DNA of 64,000 nt from Verrucomicrobiota bacterium (GCA_023428905.1 JAEYWP010000008.1:310001-374000); one strand, 5' to 3'; numbered from the stretch's first letter, positions 6,714-16,886 are shown. Notes: generated by a model not told the origin, from the sequence alone. Program-made: numbers and translations.

Positions 6714-8771
6714 ATGTTTCGCCGCCTGCTGCTCGCTGTCGTCTTCACCTTCCTGGCCGGCCTCGCGCACGCCCAGGTGTCGGGATCCCTCGTGGCCGTG
6801 GAGCGCTCCGTCCAGCCCGGGCGCCCTTTCACCGTCGCTCTCCGGCTTCAACACGATCCCCATTGGCACACCTACTGGATCAACCCGGGCACGGGCTACC
6901 CGACCAGCTTGTCCTGGACCCTCCCGCCGGGATGGACTGCCGGTGACATCCAGTGGCCGGCGCCGATCGTCATCAAGGACCCGCGGGGCAACATCGCCGG
7001 CAACGGCTACGAGGGGGTCATCCACCTGCCCGTCACGATCACCCCTCCAGCCGACGCCCGCGCGGGCGAAACCGTGGTCCTGCGCGCCAAGGCGGAGTGG
7101 CTGATGTGCGAGGCCGTCTGTGTGCCGGGCGAGGCGGACCTCACCCTGTCCCTGCCGGTCGCGACCGGCACGCCCGAAACCAACCCCGACGTCGCCGCGG
7201 CAGTGAAGGCGCTGCCCATGCCACAACCGACTCCGCCCGCGTGGCGGCTGAGCGCAACTCGTCGTGCTGGCACGGTGACACTCTCGATCACGGGGGCAGG
7301 CGCCACCACCCCGGAGGCCCCCCATGTGTTCACCGAGGACGGCTTGGTCGCCTATGACCAGCCCCAAGTGCTCCGGACAATCGCGAATGGCTTTGAACTG
7401 ACCCTTCCCGTCTCCGACGCCGCCGAGCCCGCCTCCAACCGACTCCAAGGTGTGCTGACCACCGCGAATCCACTGCGTGGTTACACCCTGGATCTGCCGC
7501 TGGAGACCGCGACCGCCGCCGACCGTGCCGGCGCCGGCTCGACCTCCGGCACCGCTGCCACGGACGCTCCGCCGGCTCCCGGCCTCGCCGGCATCCTTGC
7601 CTTCGCCTTCCTCGGCGGGTTGATCCTCAACCTGATGCCCTGCGTTTTCCCCGTGCTGGGGATCAAGATCCTCGGCTTCGTCAACCAATCGGGCTCCGAC
7701 CGCCGCAAGGTCACGCTGCACGGGGTGGTCTTCACCCTCGGCGTTCTGGCCTCCTTCTGGTTCCTGGCCGGGCTGCTTGCAGTCCTCCGCTCCGGCGGGG
7801 CCGAGCTGGGCTGGGGCTTCCAGCTCCAGTCGGCGACCTTCGTTTATGTTCTGGCCCTGGTGATGCTGGTGTTCGCCATGAGCATGAGCGGGGTCTTCGA
7901 GTTCGGTCTCCGCGCCACCGGCGTAGGCGCCGACCTGCAGGCGAAGTCTGGATACACCGGTTCCTTTTTCACCGGCGTCCTGGCCACCGTGGTGGCCACA
8001 CCGTGCAGCGCCCCCTTCCTCGCCCCCGCCCTCGGGGTGGCGGTGACCCTGCCCACCGCGCAGTCCTTTGTCGCTTTCACCGTCATCGCCCTGGGGCTCT
8101 CCGTGCCCTACCTGCTGCTGTCGATCTTCCCCGATGCGATCCGGCTCCTGCCGCGGCCGGGTGCCTGGATGGAAACGTTCAAGCAGTTCATGGCCTTCCC
8201 GCTCTACGCCACGGTGGCATTCCTCGCCTGGGTGCTGGCCGGCCAGACCTCCGAGCAGGGACTCCTTTATGTCCTGCTGGGCATCACACTCGTGGCCCTG
8301 GGGGTGTGGTGGTACGGTCGCTACACGGCCCCGGGCGCGAAGCCGGGACGTGTCCGCGCGGGCGTGATCGGGGGGCTGTTGCTCTGCACCGGAGGCATCG
8401 CCCTCGGTTGGCCGCGCGACGCGGCCCCCAGCGACATCGTGTGGGAACCCTGGTCGCCCGAAAGGGTGGCCGAGCTGCAGAAGGCGCGCCGGACCATCTA
8501 TGTCGATTTCACCGCGCGCTGGTGCTTCACCTGCCAGACCAACAAGAAAGTGGTCTTTTCCTCCGACGAGGTGAAACGGGTCTTCCGCGAGAAGAACGTC
8601 GCCACCCTCAAGGCAGATTGGACCAACCGCGATCCTCGCATCACCGCAGAGCTTGCCAAATGGGGACGCAGTGCCGTGCCCTTCAACCTGATCTACAAGC
8701 CGGGCGCGTCCGAGCCGGTCATCCTTCCCGAGCTGCTGACCCCGGGAAGTGTGCTCGAACACCTCGAGTGA
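6714..8771 (+). CDS. DsbD-like thiol:disulfide interchange protein
   Basis: A 685-residue three-part protein. A signal peptide (MFRRLLLAVVFTFLAGLAHA) leads into a periplasmic DsbD-alpha-like domain with a Cys pair in WLMCEAVCVPGEADL. The central part (about residues 290-560) is a multi-span reductant-transfer region with the two family cysteine motifs LMPCVFPVLGIKI and TPCSAPFLAPALG. The C-terminal thioredoxin-like domain carries the active site WCFTCQTNKKVVF. Such proteins carry electrons from cytoplasmic thioredoxin across the membrane to periplasmic thiol proteins and cytochrome c maturation. The ATG at 6714 is chosen because it begins the signal peptide; the frame is open 48 bp further upstream. 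Confidence 0.9.
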   Translation: MFRRLLLAVVFTFLAGLAHAQVSGSLVAVERSVQPGRPFTVALRLQHDPHWHTYWINPGTGYPTSLSWTLPPGWTAGDIQWPAPIVIKDPRGNIAGNGYEGVIHLPVTITPPADARAGETVVLRAKAEWLMCEAVCVPGEADLTLSLPVATGTPETNPDVAAAVKALPMPQPTPPAWRLSATRRAGTVTLSITGAGATTPEAPHVFTEDGLVAYDQPQVLRTIANGFELTLPVSDAAEPASNRLQGVLTTANPLRGYTLDLPLETATAADRAGAGSTSGTAATDAPPAPGLAGILAFAFLGGLILNLMPCVFPVLGIKILGFVNQSGSDRRKVTLHGVVFTLGVLASFWFLAGLLAVLRSGGAELGWGFQLQSATFVYVLALVMLVFAMSMSGVFEFGLRATGVGADLQAKSGYTGSFFTGVLATVVATPCSAPFLAPALGVAVTLPTAQSFVAFTVIALGLSVPYLLLSIFPDAIRLLPRPGAWMETFKQFMAFPLYATVAFLAWVLAGQTSEQGLLYVLLGITLVALGVWWYGRYTAPGAKPGRVRAGVIGGLLLCTGGIALGWPRDAAPSDIVWEPWSPERVAELQKARRTIYVDFTARWCFTCQTNKKVVFSSDEVKRVFREKNVATLKADWTNRDPRITAELAKWGRSAVPFNLIYKPGASEPVILPELLTPGSVLEHLE

Positions 8772-8814
8772 TCGCCGCATCGGCGCGGACCCGCGTAGCC
8801 GGAAATCGGTGACA

Positions 8815-8854
8815 AGGCGGGCCCCCGGGCGATTACTCGCCCGAAGACCCGCCT
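8815..8854. terminator. Nested hairpin between convergent genes
   Basis: An outer stem AGGCGGG/CCCGCCT (8815-8821 with 8848-8854) encloses an inner stem CGGGCGA/TCGCCCG with a TTAC loop. It lies between the convergent DsbD-like gene and the delta-60 gene. A short T-rich stretch follows on the + strand, so it may stop transcription from the left, and less clearly from the right. Confidence 0.5.
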
Positions 8855-8899
8855 GTTTATTCACCGCGTTCGTATTCCACTCGTACGCGTAGAAAAGGA

Positions 8900-11800
8900 T
8901 CAGCGGAGATCAAAAATCTCCACCAGACCAACACCCGTGCCGCCGGCTGCGTCGGTCACCACCGCGGTGTAGGCGCCGGGCGCAAGCTTCAGCACCACGG
9001 CCGCGTCGCGGCTTCCGCCCTGCAGCGCGCCCGCGCCCACATGAGCCGTCATCGCCGTGATCTCACCGCCCGACCAGTTGTCGTTTGCCACCAGCAGCTG
9101 GCCGGAGGCGTCGTGAACCCTGAGGTACGGATCGGTCAGCCAGCCGCTCACGCCGAAGGGCGCGAGTGCAGGCCCGAGGCCACGGATCAACACCCAGCGC
9201 GCCTCCGTCCCGCCGATCACAAAACCGCCGATCAGCACGTTCTCCCCGGTGCTTGCGAGGCCTCTGGCGGAGATGTTCACAAAGGTCGCCGTGCCGTCAT
9301 CACCCACCTGATACACCTCGGTGAGCAGAACGCCGCCCGTCCCGTCGGCATTGGTGACCAGCGCGGTGTACGCGCCCGGCTCCAGCTCCGCCAGCATCAC
9401 CGCGTCGGCACTTCCCCCTGCCAGGGGAAAGGCTCCGGTGGCGGCAAAGGCCGTCGCGAAGGCGGGGGAACTCTCCCAGCTCGCTCCCTCCGCCACGCGC
9501 TCCCCGGCGGCATTGCGCAGTTCCAGCACGGGACGGCTCACGACGTCGTTGACCCCATAGGAAAGCAGGCCCGGCCCGATTGCACGGACGAGAATGGTGC
9601 GCTTTCGATCCCCGGTGACGACAAAGCCGCTGATAACCGTTTCTCCCGCGCTCATCCGCATCCGGGTGGACAGGTTCAAAAGGCCGGTGCCCGTGACTGG
9701 ATTAAAAACGACCGTCCCGGGCGTGAGGGTGTTGCCGGCGCCCACCACGTACGCCCCGCCGGTGTCGCCGTCGCCCCCAAACGACCCGCCGCCGCCTGTC
9801 GAACCACCGGTGTCGCCATCGAGAACGGCAGCGGCTGACGCATTCGGCCCGACCGCCTGTGCGCCAAAGAACTGCCAGCGCACGTCCATCACGCCGCTCG
9901 AGCCGCCTTGGTTGGTGGGAAGAATGGCAATGGCGCGGACGTAATATGTGGCGGACACGGGCAGGGCCCCCGCCGCCCCCGACCAGGTCCAGCGGGTGCC
10001 CGAACGGCCTGCGGCGCCCAGGGTGGACCAGACCGTGCCGTCGCTTGAGTATTCAAAATCCACCGACGCGAGGTTCGGGGCGGTGCCCGCACGCGTCCAG
10101 GTCAGGCTGGAGCGGTCCGCCGCGACCACCAGCGCCTGGCTGGACGTTGCCGCACTGCCGAGGCGTGCGAGGAGATAACGAGCCCGTCCATCCACCTGTG
10201 TGAAGCGCCCGCCGATCACGGGGCGACCGTCCTCCTGAACAAGGAGCGCGTGGACCTCGCCGTCCACCGCGACGGAGAGCGTGGTGTCGAGCGCCCCGCT
10301 GGAGCTGAGCCGGGCGAGGTGCCGCTGCGCGGCGCCACCGATGCGGGAGAACGCACCGCCCGCGTACACCCGACCGTCGGCCAGTGCCGCCAGGCTGGAC
10401 ACAGCGCCATCCGGGGTGGGTGTGAAGGTCGCATCGTGCGTGCCATCCGCGTGCAGGCGAGCGAGGTACGAAAAGGCCGCGCCAGCGATACGCCCAAAGG
10501 TGCCGCCGACCAGGATCCGTGAGTCAGACAACACCACCAGGGCACGGACGCCGCCCTCCACCTGTGGGTTGAAGGCTGCGTCGGCGCTGCCGTCCCCATT
10601 CAGTCGCGCCAGGCCCGCGCGCGGCAAGCCGTTGACCTGGGTGAAATCACCCGCGATGAGCAGACGACCATCCGGCTGCAGCACCATCACACGCACCGCT
10701 CCGTTCAAAGCTGGGGCATAACCAGCATCGAGGGCGCCCGCGGCGGTGAAGCGCGCGAGGTAGCCGCGACTGGCGCCGGAAAGGACCGTGAACTCACCAC
10801 CGGCGTAGAAGCGGCCGTCGGCGTGCATGGCCAACGCGCGCACCGGACCATTGGGTGCCGGACGGAAGTCCATGTCGGGCGAGCCATCAGTGCCGAGGCG
10901 GGCCAGGTAGGGCAGCGGAGTCGATGCAATCTGTTGGAAGGCGCCGCCGACCACCACGACCGGATCCGTGCCCATGCGGGTAAAGGCACCGGCGGCGACC
11001 ACCCCGCCTCCCGCGGCAGAGGTAAGACCGTAAACCGCATCGTTGGCGTTAGGATTGAAGGCGAGATCCAGAGCACCGGACGCGTTCAGGCGCACCAGCC
11101 GACTGCGGGGCACAAAGGTGGTCGTTCCGCTCGAGGCGAAGCGGAGAAAATAACCGGCGACATAAAGACTGTCATCGGACGCCAGCGCCAGCGCGCTGAC
11201 CGCCCCGCCGGCAGCGGGCGTGTAGGCTGTGTCGAGCGAACCATCCGTATTCAGGCGGGCGATATACGGGCGGGAGGTGAAGGTCGTGGCATCGTTGGGC
11301 TGGAAGCCTGAGAAATACCCCCCCACCACGATCTTTGCGTCGGACTGCCGCACAAGCGCGGAGACAGTCCCGTTGGCGGTGGGATTGAAGGCCGTGTCAA
11401 CGGTGCCATCCGCATTGATCCGCGCCAGGTAGGCCCGCGCCGTCGCACTGGTCGCTCCATTGGGCTGCACGGTGGTGAACGCACCGCCCACCACTGCGCG
11501 ATCTCCGTCGAGGACCATGGCAAGCACCGCCCCGTTCATGGTCGGGTTGTAGCCTGTATCCAGCGATCCATCCGCGTTTAGCCGTGCCAAATACGTGCGC
11601 GCCGTGCTGGTGGAGGCCCCGTTGGGCTGCACGGTGGTGAAGGTGCCGCCAATGAGGATCTTTCCGTCCGCCTGCACGCGGATCACGTCGACCCGCTCAT
11701 TGAGATTGGGATCGAATGCCGTGTCGAGCGACCCGTCCGCATGCAGCCGCGCCACATAATTCCGGGTGGTGGCGGCGATGGTGGTGAACGATCCACCGAC

Positions 11801-14686
11801 GAGGATCTTACCGTCCGCCTGGACGGCGACAGCCCGCACGATCCCGCTGGCCTTGGGATTGAAACTGGTGTCGATCGTCCCGTCGGCGTGAAACCGGGCG
11901 AGGTAATTGCCGACCGCACCGGCAGTGTGAGAAAAGTCGCCGGCGACCAGAAGCTTGCCGTCGGCCTGAAAAGCGGAGGTCAGCAGGTATCCGGATAGGG
12001 ACGACCCGGCGCCGACCGCAAACTCGCGCGCGGGACGGCCATCCGTCCCCAGCCAGGCGAGACGCGCGGGCTGCACCGCAGTGGTGATCGCCTCCGGCTG
12101 CACCGCGACCGCGTCGACCGCCGCATCGGTGCTGGTGATGAAGGTGGTGTCCGGGTCGCCATTGGCGGAGAGACGGACGAGGTTGTGGGCCGTCCCGCCT
12201 GCGGCGTCGCTAAAGGTACCTCCCGCGAGCACGCCGCCCGTGCGCAGCAGCGCGAGGCTGGTGACGGCGGCGCCGTCGGCATTGCTCGCCGAGAGGGTGA
12301 AAGAGCCGTCCACCGCACCGGCGGAGGAGAGGCGAAGCAGGTGGTGCTCCGCGGGGGTGACCACCCCTGAGGCGGTGTACGCGGCGGTGAAGGCGCCAGA
12401 CGCCAGAACGGCGCCGTCCTTCAGGGTGAGCAAGGCATTGACGTTGCCATTGGTGTGAAGGGTCTCGGACGCAGCGAGCGTCCCGTCCGCCTTTACCAGT
12501 GCGAGGCGATCCGCGCGCACTGCGGTCCCGGTCGCGTTGGGCTGGAGGGTGGTGAACGCGCCTCCGACCCAAAGGGTGCCATCGCGTTGCGGGAGCACGC
12601 AAAACACTGCGCCGTCGGGATTGGGATCGAACGCGGCGTCCACCGTACCGTCGGTATTCAGGCGGGCAAGGTAACGCCGAATCGTGGTTGTGCTGCTGCC
12701 GTTGGGAGCCAGCGCGGTGAATGCCCCGCCGATCAGGACTTTGCCATCCTCCTGGAGCGCCAGGGTGTAAACCGTGCTGCTGGCGGTGGGATTGAAGCCG
12801 GCGTCGAGCGAGCCATCCGCATTCAAACGGGCGATGTAATACCGATAGGTCGAGGTGGAGGCCGCGTTCGGGGCGAGGGACAGGAAATTACCCGCGATCA
12901 GCAGTTGTCCGTCGCTTTCACGTACCACGGAATAAACCGCGCCATCCGGCGTGGGACTGAAGCCGGTGTCGACGGTGCCGTCGTTGTTCAGCCGGGCCAG
13001 ATACACCATCGTGGTGGTGCTGGCGGCGCCATTCGGCTGGAAGGTGGTAAAGCCGCCTCCGGCGATGACCTTGCCATCGGGCAGGACCAACAGGCTGTAC
13101 ACCGTGCTGTTCGCCTTCGGATCGAAAGTCGCATCCAGGGTGCCGTCCGTATTCAAACGTGCGATATAATTGCGTGGCACGTCGTTCACCTGTGTGAATT
13201 CGCCGCCGATCAGGATCTTGCCGTCGGCCTGGAGGGCGACGGAGGCGACCCGCCCGTTGAGTTTGGGACGAAAAGCCGGGTCGAGCCGACCCGACGCGTC
13301 GATCCGCGCCAGGTAGTGTCGCGTGGCACCGGCAACAGCCGTAAAGCTTCCGCCCAGCAGCACGCTGCCGTCCGACTGCTGCGCCAAGGCAATGACATTG
13401 CCCATCTCGGTGGAAGCAAAGGTGGCGTCGAGCGAACCGTCGGCCTGGAGCCGGGCCGCACGCCCGCGGGGAAGCTGGCCAATCATGCCCGAGCCCGCCA
13501 CGCGTGCGAAATAGCCGCCGATGACGATGCGGCCATCGGCCTGCTGGGCGATCGCAGCCACGGCGGCATCGGGTGTGGCGGTGAACGCGGTGTCCACCGC
13601 GCCCGCATAGGTCAGCCGCGCCAGGTAGCGGCGCGACACCACCGTCGTGCTGTTGGCCGGACGCAGCGAGGTGAAGGACCCGCCCACCAGGACGGATCCA
13701 TCGGATTGGAACGCCAGCGTCTGCACGCTCGCACTCGGCACGGGATTGAAGGTCGCATCGACCCGACCCGCCGCATCCACCCGGCCGAGAAAAGGCCGCG
13801 CGGTCGGGGTGGTGTCCCCGGTGCCATTGAGGGTGAGAAACTCGCCACCGAGCGTGATGCTGCCACTCGGGTGGGTCAGGATCGCCAGCACCCGGTTGTC
13901 CGCCGCGACGTTAAAGCTGGTGTCGACGGAGCCGTCGGCCTGGAGACGCGCCAGACGTTTCATCTCCACCGCCGTCGCACTGCCGTTTGGATACAAGGCG
14001 GTGAAACCGCCACCGACGAGGAGGCGCCCGTCAGCCTGCTGCGCGAGGGCGAGGACCTGGTTGTTGGGAGCGGGATTGAACGCGGTATCGATGGAGCCGT
14101 CCGCTGCGAGGCGCGCGAGACGCGCGCGCGCCACCGCATTGCCGCTCCCCATCGGTTGCAGCTGGGTGAACGCTCCTCCGATAACGATGCGCCCGTCGCT
14201 CTGTATCAGGATGGCGGACACAGCAGCCTGGCTGCTGACTTGGCCGCCGGGCCGGGGATCAAAGCTGGTATCGACTGAACCATCCGCGTGCAGCCGGGCG
14301 AGGCCGGTCCGAGGATAGGCTGACGCTGTCCCGGCAGGCTGCACCCCGGTGAAGCGGCCCCCGATCAGGAGCTTTCCGTCGGGTTGCACCGCCAGCGCGA
14401 CCACGTCCCCGTTGGGGTTCGGGTCGAAACTGGTGTCGAGCGAGCCATCCGGGTGGAAGCGGGCGAGGTGGTTGCGGGTCACCGGAAGCCCGACGCCGAA
14501 GGGTTGGAGCTGGGTGAAGCTCCCGGCGAGGATGATCTTGCCGTCGGGCTGAGTGGCCACGGCGTAGACGTTGCCATTGGCATTGGGCTCGAAACCCTCC
14601 GCGGTCGGGGTCGCCGCCAACCCGCGGAGCGCGGGAAGGAAAGCCAGGAGGAAGGCGGCAAAACGAGGCAAATGATGAAGGCGCAT
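8900..14686 (-). CDS. Giant secreted delta-60 repeat (beta-propeller-type) protein
   Basis: A 1928-residue protein. A signal peptide at residues 1-25 (cleavage near LRGLA-AT) is followed by about 28 tandem delta-60 units (roughly residues 35-1500), each with the pattern V-x-A-L-x-x-Q-x-DGKILIGG-x-F followed by YLARLNADGSLDTSFNP. Units fall into two size classes of about 49 and 55 residues, the longer ones carrying a QPNGA-type insert. Near residue 885 one unit is degenerate. After the repeats come a fibronectin-like stretch, a Gly/Asp-rich linker, and two copies of a module with NLSTRMRMSAGETVISGFVV and LASTGENVLIGGFVIGG plus a conserved ND/NW motif, a tail commonly seen on secreted Verrucomicrobia proteins. 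It probably sits on the cell surface; the ligand is unknown. The gene lies 30 bp after a predicted outer-membrane protein gene. Confidence 0.88.
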   Translation of the reverse strand: MRLHHLPRFAAFLLAFLPALRGLAATPTAEGFEPNANGNVYAVATQPDGKIILAGSFTQLQPFGVGLPVTRNHLARFHPDGSLDTSFDPNPNGDVVALAVQPDGKLLIGGRFTGVQPAGTASAYPRTGLARLHADGSVDTSFDPRPGGQVSSQAAVSAILIQSDGRIVIGGAFTQLQPMGSGNAVARARLARLAADGSIDTAFNPAPNNQVLALAQQADGRLLVGGGFTALYPNGSATAVEMKRLARLQADGSVDTSFNVAADNRVLAILTHPSGSITLGGEFLTLNGTGDTTPTARPFLGRVDAAGRVDATFNPVPSASVQTLAFQSDGSVLVGGSFTSLRPANSTTVVSRRYLARLTYAGAVDTAFTATPDAAVAAIAQQADGRIVIGGYFARVAGSGMIGQLPRGRAARLQADGSLDATFASTEMGNVIALAQQSDGSVLLGGSFTAVAGATRHYLARIDASGRLDPAFRPKLNGRVASVALQADGKILIGGEFTQVNDVPRNYIARLNTDGTLDATFDPKANSTVYSLLVLPDGKVIAGGGFTTFQPNGAASTTTMVYLARLNNDGTVDTGFSPTPDGAVYSVVRESDGQLLIAGNFLSLAPNAASTSTYRYYIARLNADGSLDAGFNPTASSTVYTLALQEDGKVLIGGAFTALAPNGSSTTTIRRYLARLNTDGTVDAAFDPNPDGAVFCVLPQRDGTLWVGGAFTTLQPNATGTAVRADRLALVKADGTLAASETLHTNGNVNALLTLKDGAVLASGAFTAAYTASGVVTPAEHHLLRLSSAGAVDGSFTLSASNADGAAVTSLALLRTGGVLAGGTFSDAAGGTAHNLVRLSANGDPDTTFITSTDAAVDAVAVQPEAITTAVQPARLAWLGTDGRPAREFAVGAGSSLSGYLLTSAFQADGKLLVAGDFSHTAGAVGNYLARFHADGTIDTSFNPKASGIVRAVAVQADGKILVGGSFTTIAATTRNYVARLHADGSLDTAFDPNLNERVDVIRVQADGKILIGGTFTTVQPNGASTSTARTYLARLNADGSLDTGYNPTMNGAVLAMVLDGDRAVVGGAFTTVQPNGATSATARAYLARINADGTVDTAFNPTANGTVSALVRQSDAKIVVGGYFSGFQPNDATTFTSRPYIARLNTDGSLDTAYTPAAGGAVSALALASDDSLYVAGYFLRFASSGTTTFVPRSRLVRLNASGALDLAFNPNANDAVYGLTSAAGGGVVAAGAFTRMGTDPVVVVGGAFQQIASTPLPYLARLGTDGSPDMDFRPAPNGPVRALAMHADGRFYAGGEFTVLSGASRGYLARFTAAGALDAGYAPALNGAVRVMVLQPDGRLLIAGDFTQVNGLPRAGLARLNGDGSADAAFNPQVEGGVRALVVLSDSRILVGGTFGRIAGAAFSYLARLHADGTHDATFTPTPDGAVSSLAALADGRVYAGGAFSRIGGAAQRHLARLSSSGALDTTLSVAVDGEVHALLVQEDGRPVIGGRFTQVDGRARYLLARLGSAATSSQALVVAADRSSLTWTRAGTAPNLASVDFEYSSDGTVWSTLGAAGRSGTRWTWSGAAGALPVSATYYVRAIAILPTNQGGSSGVMDVRWQFFGAQAVGPNASAAAVLDGDTGGSTGGGGSFGGDGDTGGAYVVGAGNTLTPGTVVFNPVTGTGLLNLSTRMRMSAGETVISGFVVTGDRKRTILVRAIGPGLLSYGVNDVVSRPVLELRNAAGERVAEGASWESSPAFATAFAATGAFPLAGGSADAVMLAELEPGAYTALVTNADGTGGVLLTEVYQVGDDGTATFVNISARGLASTGENVLIGGFVIGGTEARWVLIRGLGPALAPFGVSGWLTDPYLRVHDASGQLLVANDNWSGGEITAMTAHVGAGALQGGSRDAAVVLKLAPGAYTAVVTDAAGGTGVGLVEIFDLR

Positions 14687-14716
14687 GCGAAACGAAAGAG
14701 GCGGACGCGGGAACGG

Positions 14717-15883
14717 TTAGAAACGGGTGGTGATGCCGAAGCGCACGGCGGGGCCGCTGGAGAGTTCCACCCGGGCGGTGCGACCGCTGATCGCGAGATC
14801 CTGCGCCTGGGAGTAGCGCTCATAAGAGACGCTGGCGAAAAGCGCGGTGCGGCGGCTCATCCACCACTCGCAATCCACCGTGCCAAAAAGCCCGGCGACA
14901 AAGCTGGTTTTGCTCTCCGACTCGCCCATTTCTGAGATGGCATCGATGACTTCAAAGTCCGTGGCCACCAGTCGCTCGTTGTAGCGCAGGGTGGTGCCCA
15001 TCCATGCGATCGATCCGCCCGCGCTGAGGCGGACGGAGAGCCGCGGTTGGGGTTGCCAGCGGAGCCAGGGACCGGCCCGCAGGTTGTAGAAGGCGCCCCG
15101 CACCTGCCAGGTGCCGTCGACCTGGGCACCTCCGGCCTCGGTGGTCTCGGTGCGGCTGTCGGGGCGGTTGGCCAGGAAGGTGGTGGTGTCGACAAAAACC
15201 GAGCCGCTCGTCCCGTCCGGATTGGCCACGGTCTGAGTGCTGCTGGACGGGGCGCTGTAGCCGGGGGCGGGCGGAGTGGCACCAAAAAGCGAATACGTAT
15301 CGGTGACCGTTCGCAGCGTTGCGGTGATCGTGTCGCGCGTCTCGGCGTTCACGCCGCTCAAGGTCACACCGGCGAGGGCGCCCCAGGTAAACACACCCTC
15401 CCGGTAACGATCGCGCTTTCCGAAGGAACCGAGGGTGCGGGCGTACTCGAGGTCAATCCCGACCGACATGCCTGAGTCCGCCTCGGCGGTGGCGCCTTCG
15501 GAAATCGAGCTATAGGTGTGGAAGGCAATTCCCTGCTCATCCGGCGTCACCTGGGAGGCGTAGGCGTAGTTCCAGGTATTGGTGCGCCCATCATCAAACA
15601 GGTCGGTTCCGCCATCGGTCACGCGGGTGTCGATGCCAACGGAACCGTCATCGTAGGTGCGCAGGTATTCGCTCCCCACGTCCCCGATATCCCGGACGCT
15701 GTTGACGGTTCCGAGGTTTCCGAACGACGCCCTCAGCCGGCCCGAATACTTCAGGCTCGCCGAAAAGCTGTTTTTCGGGGTCTGAAACACCTGCAGGACA
15801 GGGATGATATCGGAGTCCTGGGCTCGCCCGGGAAGGGAGAGTACCCACAGGACCAACACCGTGGCTACCGGGAGACGGAACAT
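14717..15883 (-). CDS. Predicted outer-membrane beta-barrel protein
   Basis: A 388-residue exported protein with a signal peptide (MFRLPVATVLVLWVLSLPGRA). The mature part is rich in alternating polar and hydrophobic strands, for example SASLKYSGRLRASF, LSVRLSAGGSIAWMG and TALFASVSYERYSQA, and ends in an aromatic residue (VRFGITTRF), as expected for a barrel inserted by the BAM machinery. I recognise no named family. The ATG at 15883 is chosen because it starts the signal peptide. It sits between an ECF sigma gene (105 bp upstream) and the delta-60 gene (30 bp downstream), which suggests one transcription unit and possibly a role in export or anchoring of the repeat protein. Confidence 0.7.
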   Translation of the reverse strand: MFRLPVATVLVLWVLSLPGRAQDSDIIPVLQVFQTPKNSFSASLKYSGRLRASFGNLGTVNSVRDIGDVGSEYLRTYDDGSVGIDTRVTDGGTDLFDDGRTNTWNYAYASQVTPDEQGIAFHTYSSISEGATAEADSGMSVGIDLEYARTLGSFGKRDRYREGVFTWGALAGVTLSGVNAETRDTITATLRTVTDTYSLFGATPPAPGYSAPSSSTQTVANPDGTSGSVFVDTTTFLANRPDSRTETTEAGGAQVDGTWQVRGAFYNLRAGPWLRWQPQPRLSVRLSAGGSIAWMGTTLRYNERLVATDFEVIDAISEMGESESKTSFVAGLFGTVDCEWWMSRRTALFASVSYERYSQAQDLAISGRTARVELSSGPAVRFGITTRF

Positions 15884-15988
15884 GCGGGGCGACTCAGCCG
15901 TGGGCCGTGTGCGGCTGCACGCAGGCAGGGATGAAGCAGGCGGCAATCCGGGACCACCGGGCAGAAATCAGGGACGAAGGCCTTCCGT

Positions 15989-16654
15989 TCATGCCGCGCG
16001 CGCGACCTTCGCCGGCTGCGGAAGCGCCGAGACGGTGGCTCTCCCGTTTCCGCGCAGGCGCGACCGTCGTTTCATCGTGACTCGCTCACTGCGCACCAGG
16101 TCCCGGCGGAGCCGTGCGCGCAGTCGGCTAAGCCTGGCTTTCACGGCCAGCCGGGTGGCCCCCAACCGCGCCGCGATTTCCTCCTGCGCATAGCCCTCGA
16201 CCACCCAGTCGAGTAGGCGTCGCTCGTCGTCACCAAGGGACTCCAGAGCGCAGCGGAGCTGGTCCAGCAGGGTCGCGCGCGCCCGTTCGTCCACCGGATC
16301 GACCAGGGTTTCCCACTCCTGTGTCTCCAGGTAGGTGACAGGCCGACGGCGGCGCGCCCGCAGGAAATCGAAGCAGACATTGCGGGCCATCATGAAGAGC
16401 CAGGGCTCGAACTGACCGGGATCGCGCAAGCGCGTGAGTGACCGGGTCATCCGGATCAGGACCGCCTGTCGGAGGTCTTCGACCGCACTGGGGTCTGGGA
16501 CAAAGCCGCGGATAAACCCATCGACGCGCTTTTGGTAGCGCCGCAGCAGTTGTGCGCAATCGGACTCTGAGCCCGCCTGCGCGCCGCGCACCAGTGCGGC
16601 GAGGGCGTCCTGCTCCTCGGCGGTCTCCCAGCGTCGCGGGGAGGACCGGGGCAT
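15989..16654 (-). CDS. ECF-type RNA polymerase sigma factor
   Basis: A 221-residue sigma-70 family protein. Region 2 covers about residues 25-95, with DLRQAVLIRMTRSL and PWLFMMARNVCFDFLRARRRR; region 4 is a helix-turn-helix around GYAQEEIAARLGATRLAVKARLSRL. The C-terminal 35 residues are basic and extend past region 4. Two starts are plausible: ATG at 16654, used here, and ATG at 16708, which has an AAGGA at a reasonable distance and would add 18 residues. No anti-sigma factor follows; the next gene downstream encodes the barrel-like protein, so this sigma may control envelope genes. Confidence 0.85.
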   Translation of the reverse strand: MPRSSPRRWETAEEQDALAALVRGAQAGSESDCAQLLRRYQKRVDGFIRGFVPDPSAVEDLRQAVLIRMTRSLTRLRDPGQFEPWLFMMARNVCFDFLRARRRRPVTYLETQEWETLVDPVDERARATLLDQLRCALESLGDDERRLLDWVVEGYAQEEIAARLGATRLAVKARLSRLRARLRRDLVRSERVTMKRRSRLRGNGRATVSALPQPAKVARAA

Positions 16655-16848
16655 GGTGGACCTGCGGTTGGAAGGTGAAGGCGTGGAGAGCGACGGTGCA
16701 GTGAACATGCCGTCCTTGCTGCGGCCCCGGGGCGGTTTGACCAATCCGCCAGGGATGAAGCCGGGCAAAACCGTCCCGAACCCCACCGCCGATGTGAACG
16801 CGAAACGCCTGCGGCCCTCCCTGGTCTTCACGCCAACCCGCGTCGCAC

Positions 16849-16868
16849 GCGGCGTGAGGGCACGCCGC
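16849..16868. repeat. Dispersed 20-base palindrome, copy 1
   Basis: GCGGCGTGAGGGCACGCCGC forms an 8-bp perfect stem with an AGGG loop. The same 20 bases occur at 20961-20980, and similarity continues into the flanks (GCGTCnnAC before, CCACnTC after). This copy lies between the LytTR regulator and the sigma gene. It behaves like a REP-type intergenic repeat. Confidence 0.75.
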
Positions 16869-16886
16869 CCACCTTCGAACCACGTG

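Noticed and set aside
12000..12120. Possible frameshift in the delta-60 gene where one unit is degenerate
   Set aside because: The frame is continuous on both sides and later units are intact; the unit is shortened, not shifted.
8900..14686. Regularly spaced DNA repeats over 5 kb, possibly a repeat array
   Set aside because: The period of about 150-165 bases is that of the translated delta-60 protein units and stays in frame throughout.
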